Assembly (NCBI GenBank): GCA_946478915.1
Contig: CAMLER010000067.1
Span: 1 to 13,141, forward strand
DNA from: an uncultured Chryseolinea sp.
GTDB taxonomy: Bacteria; Bacteroidota; Bacteroidia; Cytophagales; Cyclobacteriaceae
DNA length: 13,141 bases
Direction of reading: 5' to 3'
How positions within the stretch are numbered: the first letter of the stretch is position 1; each line of letters opens with the position of its first letter. Positions 12,854 through 13,141 of this stretch are shown here, one piece after another. Below the pieces are notes generated by a model that saw nothing but the letters and a program-made list of their open reading frames with translations, did not search any database and was not told the origin of the DNA. The translations under genes were made by a program, and so were the position numbers.

Positions 12854-13141
12854 AGACTTTAGTCAACTTTACCGGTTCTGAACCAAGGCGACAAGACGAT
12901 TCGGTGTCACTTAGATATTACGTTCTTTTCTAAATCGACATTCATCTTTCTTTGAACCCAAGGCAAAGAATATCGAGTCTTTGGCGCTGTTGAAACGCCC
13001 TTTTTTGGCGATTTCTAAGCTCTTTTGCTGCTTTTAGCCGCAATTCATGCTGGCTTGCATTAATTGGCGTTGTTTGGTTGTTACCGTTGGCCTGAAACCC
13101 CGATTAAGAGGTAAATATGGCCCTTAATCCCCTCAGACATA
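12854..13141. other. 288-bp 3' flank, no firm gene
   Basis: A weak hairpin (GGCG 12983-12986 with CGCC 12996-12999) precedes six T (13001-13006) and might end the amidohydrolase transcript, though it lies 130 bp downstream. On the minus strand a stop-free frame of 53 codons runs from 13103 to 12945, with stop TGA at 12944-12942. It is charged and helix-like (ELRLKAAKELRNRQKR) but has no ATG, and a neighbouring frame from an ATG at 13140 would need a frameshift to join it. It could be a decayed gene end. Confidence 0.35.

Overview
The window looks like chromosomal DNA of a Bacteroidota bacterium, probably of the Cytophagales/Chitinophagales kind. The reasons are signal peptides that end in Ala-Gln (three of the exported proteins), start codons with little or no Shine-Dalgarno sequence, promoter-like sites of the Bacteroidota type (TTTG, about 20 bp, TAnnTTTG), and family types common in that phylum: a TPR-containing sensor kinase, a Pif1-like helicase with a C-terminal helix-turn-helix, and a Lys/Ala-rich protein with a SWIB domain. 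There are nine convincing protein genes. I see no tRNA, rRNA, CRISPR array, insertion sequence or phage gene.

Layout. At 2-1237 lies the 3' part of a TPR histidine kinase cut by the window edge. A 396-bp spacer follows, holding a possible relic of an outer-membrane protein. At 1634-2257 is an exported, internally duplicated Spy/LTXXQ-like protein closed by a clear terminator. At 2538-6149 is a tight three-gene operon: a Tat-type lipoprotein sugar isomerase/epimerase, a GMC flavin oxidoreductase and an exported nucleoside-hydrolase-family protein. At 6259-8523 is a Pif1-like helicase, convergent with a small SAM methyltransferase (8541-9053, minus). About 690 bp without a convincing gene follows. 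At 9744-10139 is a histone-H1-like/SWIB protein with a very strong terminator. At 10395-11384 (minus) is a GlxA-type regulator with DJ-1/PfpI and AraC domains, divergent from an exported amidohydrolase (11531-12853).

How the genes may work together. The isomerase, GMC oxidoreductase and nucleoside hydrolase are spaced from -7 to +4 nt, so they are almost certainly co-transcribed. An oxidoreductase that can make keto-sugars, a TIM-barrel isomerase/lyase and a hydrolase for N-glycosidic bonds suggest an oxidative route for an extracellular glycoside or nucleoside-like compound. The substrate cannot be read from the sequence. The GlxA-type regulator may control the divergent amidohydrolase: their 146-bp intergenic region holds an inverted 8-bp repeat (CAATCAAC/GTTGATTG), one arm of which overlaps the regulator's own predicted promoter. 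The helicase, methyltransferase and H1/SWIB protein look like housekeeping or chromatin-type genes with no evident link to the cassette.

No defence system or clearly new machine stands out. The points most worth following are the oxidative cassette, the H1-SWIB protein with its tandem DNA repeats, the matching promoters that abut two minus-strand start codons, and the repeated dyads near several promoters.
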